Assembly: GCA_949987705.1 (NCBI GenBank)
Contig: OX465282.1
Coordinates: 86,044,070 to 86,108,069, forward strand
From: Thereva unica
Lineage: Eukaryota; Arthropoda; Insecta; Diptera; Therevidae
DNA: 64,000 nucleotides
Direction: 5' to 3'
The position numbers and the translations under genes were made by a program. Positions 63,556-64,000 of the stretch are shown here, in pieces; positions within the stretch are counted from its first letter, which is position 1, and each line of letters opens with the position of its first letter. The notes beneath the pieces are model-generated. The model did no database searches, was not told the origin of the DNA, and saw nothing but the letters and a program-made list of their open reading frames with translations.

Positions 63556-63790
63556 AATTGACGATTATTGTTGTTATATTGTTAATAATAATTGTCACGA
63601 TATGCCCCAAAAGATTCAATTTATTTGATCTTCAACAGAAAACCCAACATCATTAACAAGGAATAGACGTTTTAAAAAAGCGGACGAAACATCCTAAAAA
63701 AACAAAAAGAACTCCTCTTTCAAACTAATTCCAAAACTTTAAAGAATTTTTAACACTTGCTATCCGGTCGGCTTTTCTGATTTCAAGATG
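63556..63790. other. Unassigned; may include the 3' region of the next LTR element
   Basis: No coding is seen. On the minus strand it follows the pol stop of the element entering from the right edge, so part of it may be that element's 3' UTR or LTR. Confidence 0.3.
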
Positions 63791-63810
63791 ACCCTCGTCC
63801 TCATTGTTAC

Positions 63811-63999
63811 TGCTTTCTATATCTAGCCTCAGAAAACCGATTTTCGTCTTTTATCGGATGAGGATCTTCTATCAAGTAGCAGTCGTTGCCTATCTTCAAA
63901 ATAACATATGGTCCTTTATATGCACGGTCAAATTTGTGAGATTCCCCCGTAACTGATGGAACAGTTCGATTAATCAACAAGCCTACTTCGACATAAGTC
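63811..63999 (-). pseudogene. Pol C-terminus of another LTR retrotransposon (partial, window edge)
   Basis: On the minus strand an open frame of about 62 codons enters from the right edge and ends at a stop near 63,811. It reads VGLLINRTVPSVTGESHKFD then AYKGPYVILKIGNDCYLIED, the usual C-terminal end of gypsy integrases, where a YxGPY(x)V motif follows the DDE core. The element body lies outside the window, so completeness cannot be judged. Confidence 0.65.
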
Positions 64000-64000
64000 A

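Overview
This is a eukaryotic, almost certainly insect, genomic window built mostly of nested transposable elements around the 3' half of one conserved host gene. The insect assignment rests on element types: an env-bearing gypsy (errantivirus-like) retrotransposon, a Mag-like gypsy element, mariner, hAT and PIF/Harbinger-type MITEs, several LINE families and a tRNA-headed SINE. The base composition is AT-rich, the host gene has short introns with GT-AG boundaries, and no bacterial features are seen. A dipteran is possible but not proven.

Host gene. Six exons on the minus strand between 46,798 and 35,151 encode the C-terminal half of a cohesin subunit SA/stromalin (STAG family). Splice phases agree at all five internal junctions, and the protein ends in an Asp/Glu-rich tail followed by a stop at 35,151-35,153. 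Intron 3 (about 9.3 kb) holds a 2.2 kb inverted-repeat arm, a SINE, a LINE, several MITEs and a foldback element. Upstream exons are not in the window, so the next intron is at least 17 kb and contains a complete 12.8 kb errantivirus-like element, unless the locus is partial.

Layout. 1-13.5 kb: fragments of LINE families A and B, an RTE-like LINE, a SINE, small MITEs and a tandem repeat with a unit of about 146 bp. 13.6-19.9 kb: simple repeats, foldbacks, and a 3.0 kb hAT-type element with an 8-bp target duplication that contains a 745-bp tandem duplication. 22.5-25.8 kb: a mariner-like remnant and the left inverted arm (H-MITE inside). 26-29.7 and 34.2-35 kb: LINE fragments, one split by a 4.57 kb Mag-like LTR element with a GCGCC target duplication. 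35.1-46.8 kb: the SA gene. 47.7-49.2 kb: a foldback with TIRs of about 435 bp. 49.24-62.03 kb: the errantivirus-like element with gag, pro, RT/RNase H/integrase and a 600-aa env, flanked by ACTG, carrying a deleted mariner in gag and a Harbinger-type MITE in the 3' LTR. 62.1-63.6 kb: another LINE. 63.8-64 kb: the end of another LTR-element pol.

The order of events can be read from nesting. H-MITE copy 2 (42.7-43.9 kb) holds a foldback insertion, and copy 1 (23.8-24.1 kb) supplies its empty site. Seven palindromic or TIR elements of six sequence types have 3-bp TTA/TAA duplications, which suggests repeated PIF/Harbinger-type activity.
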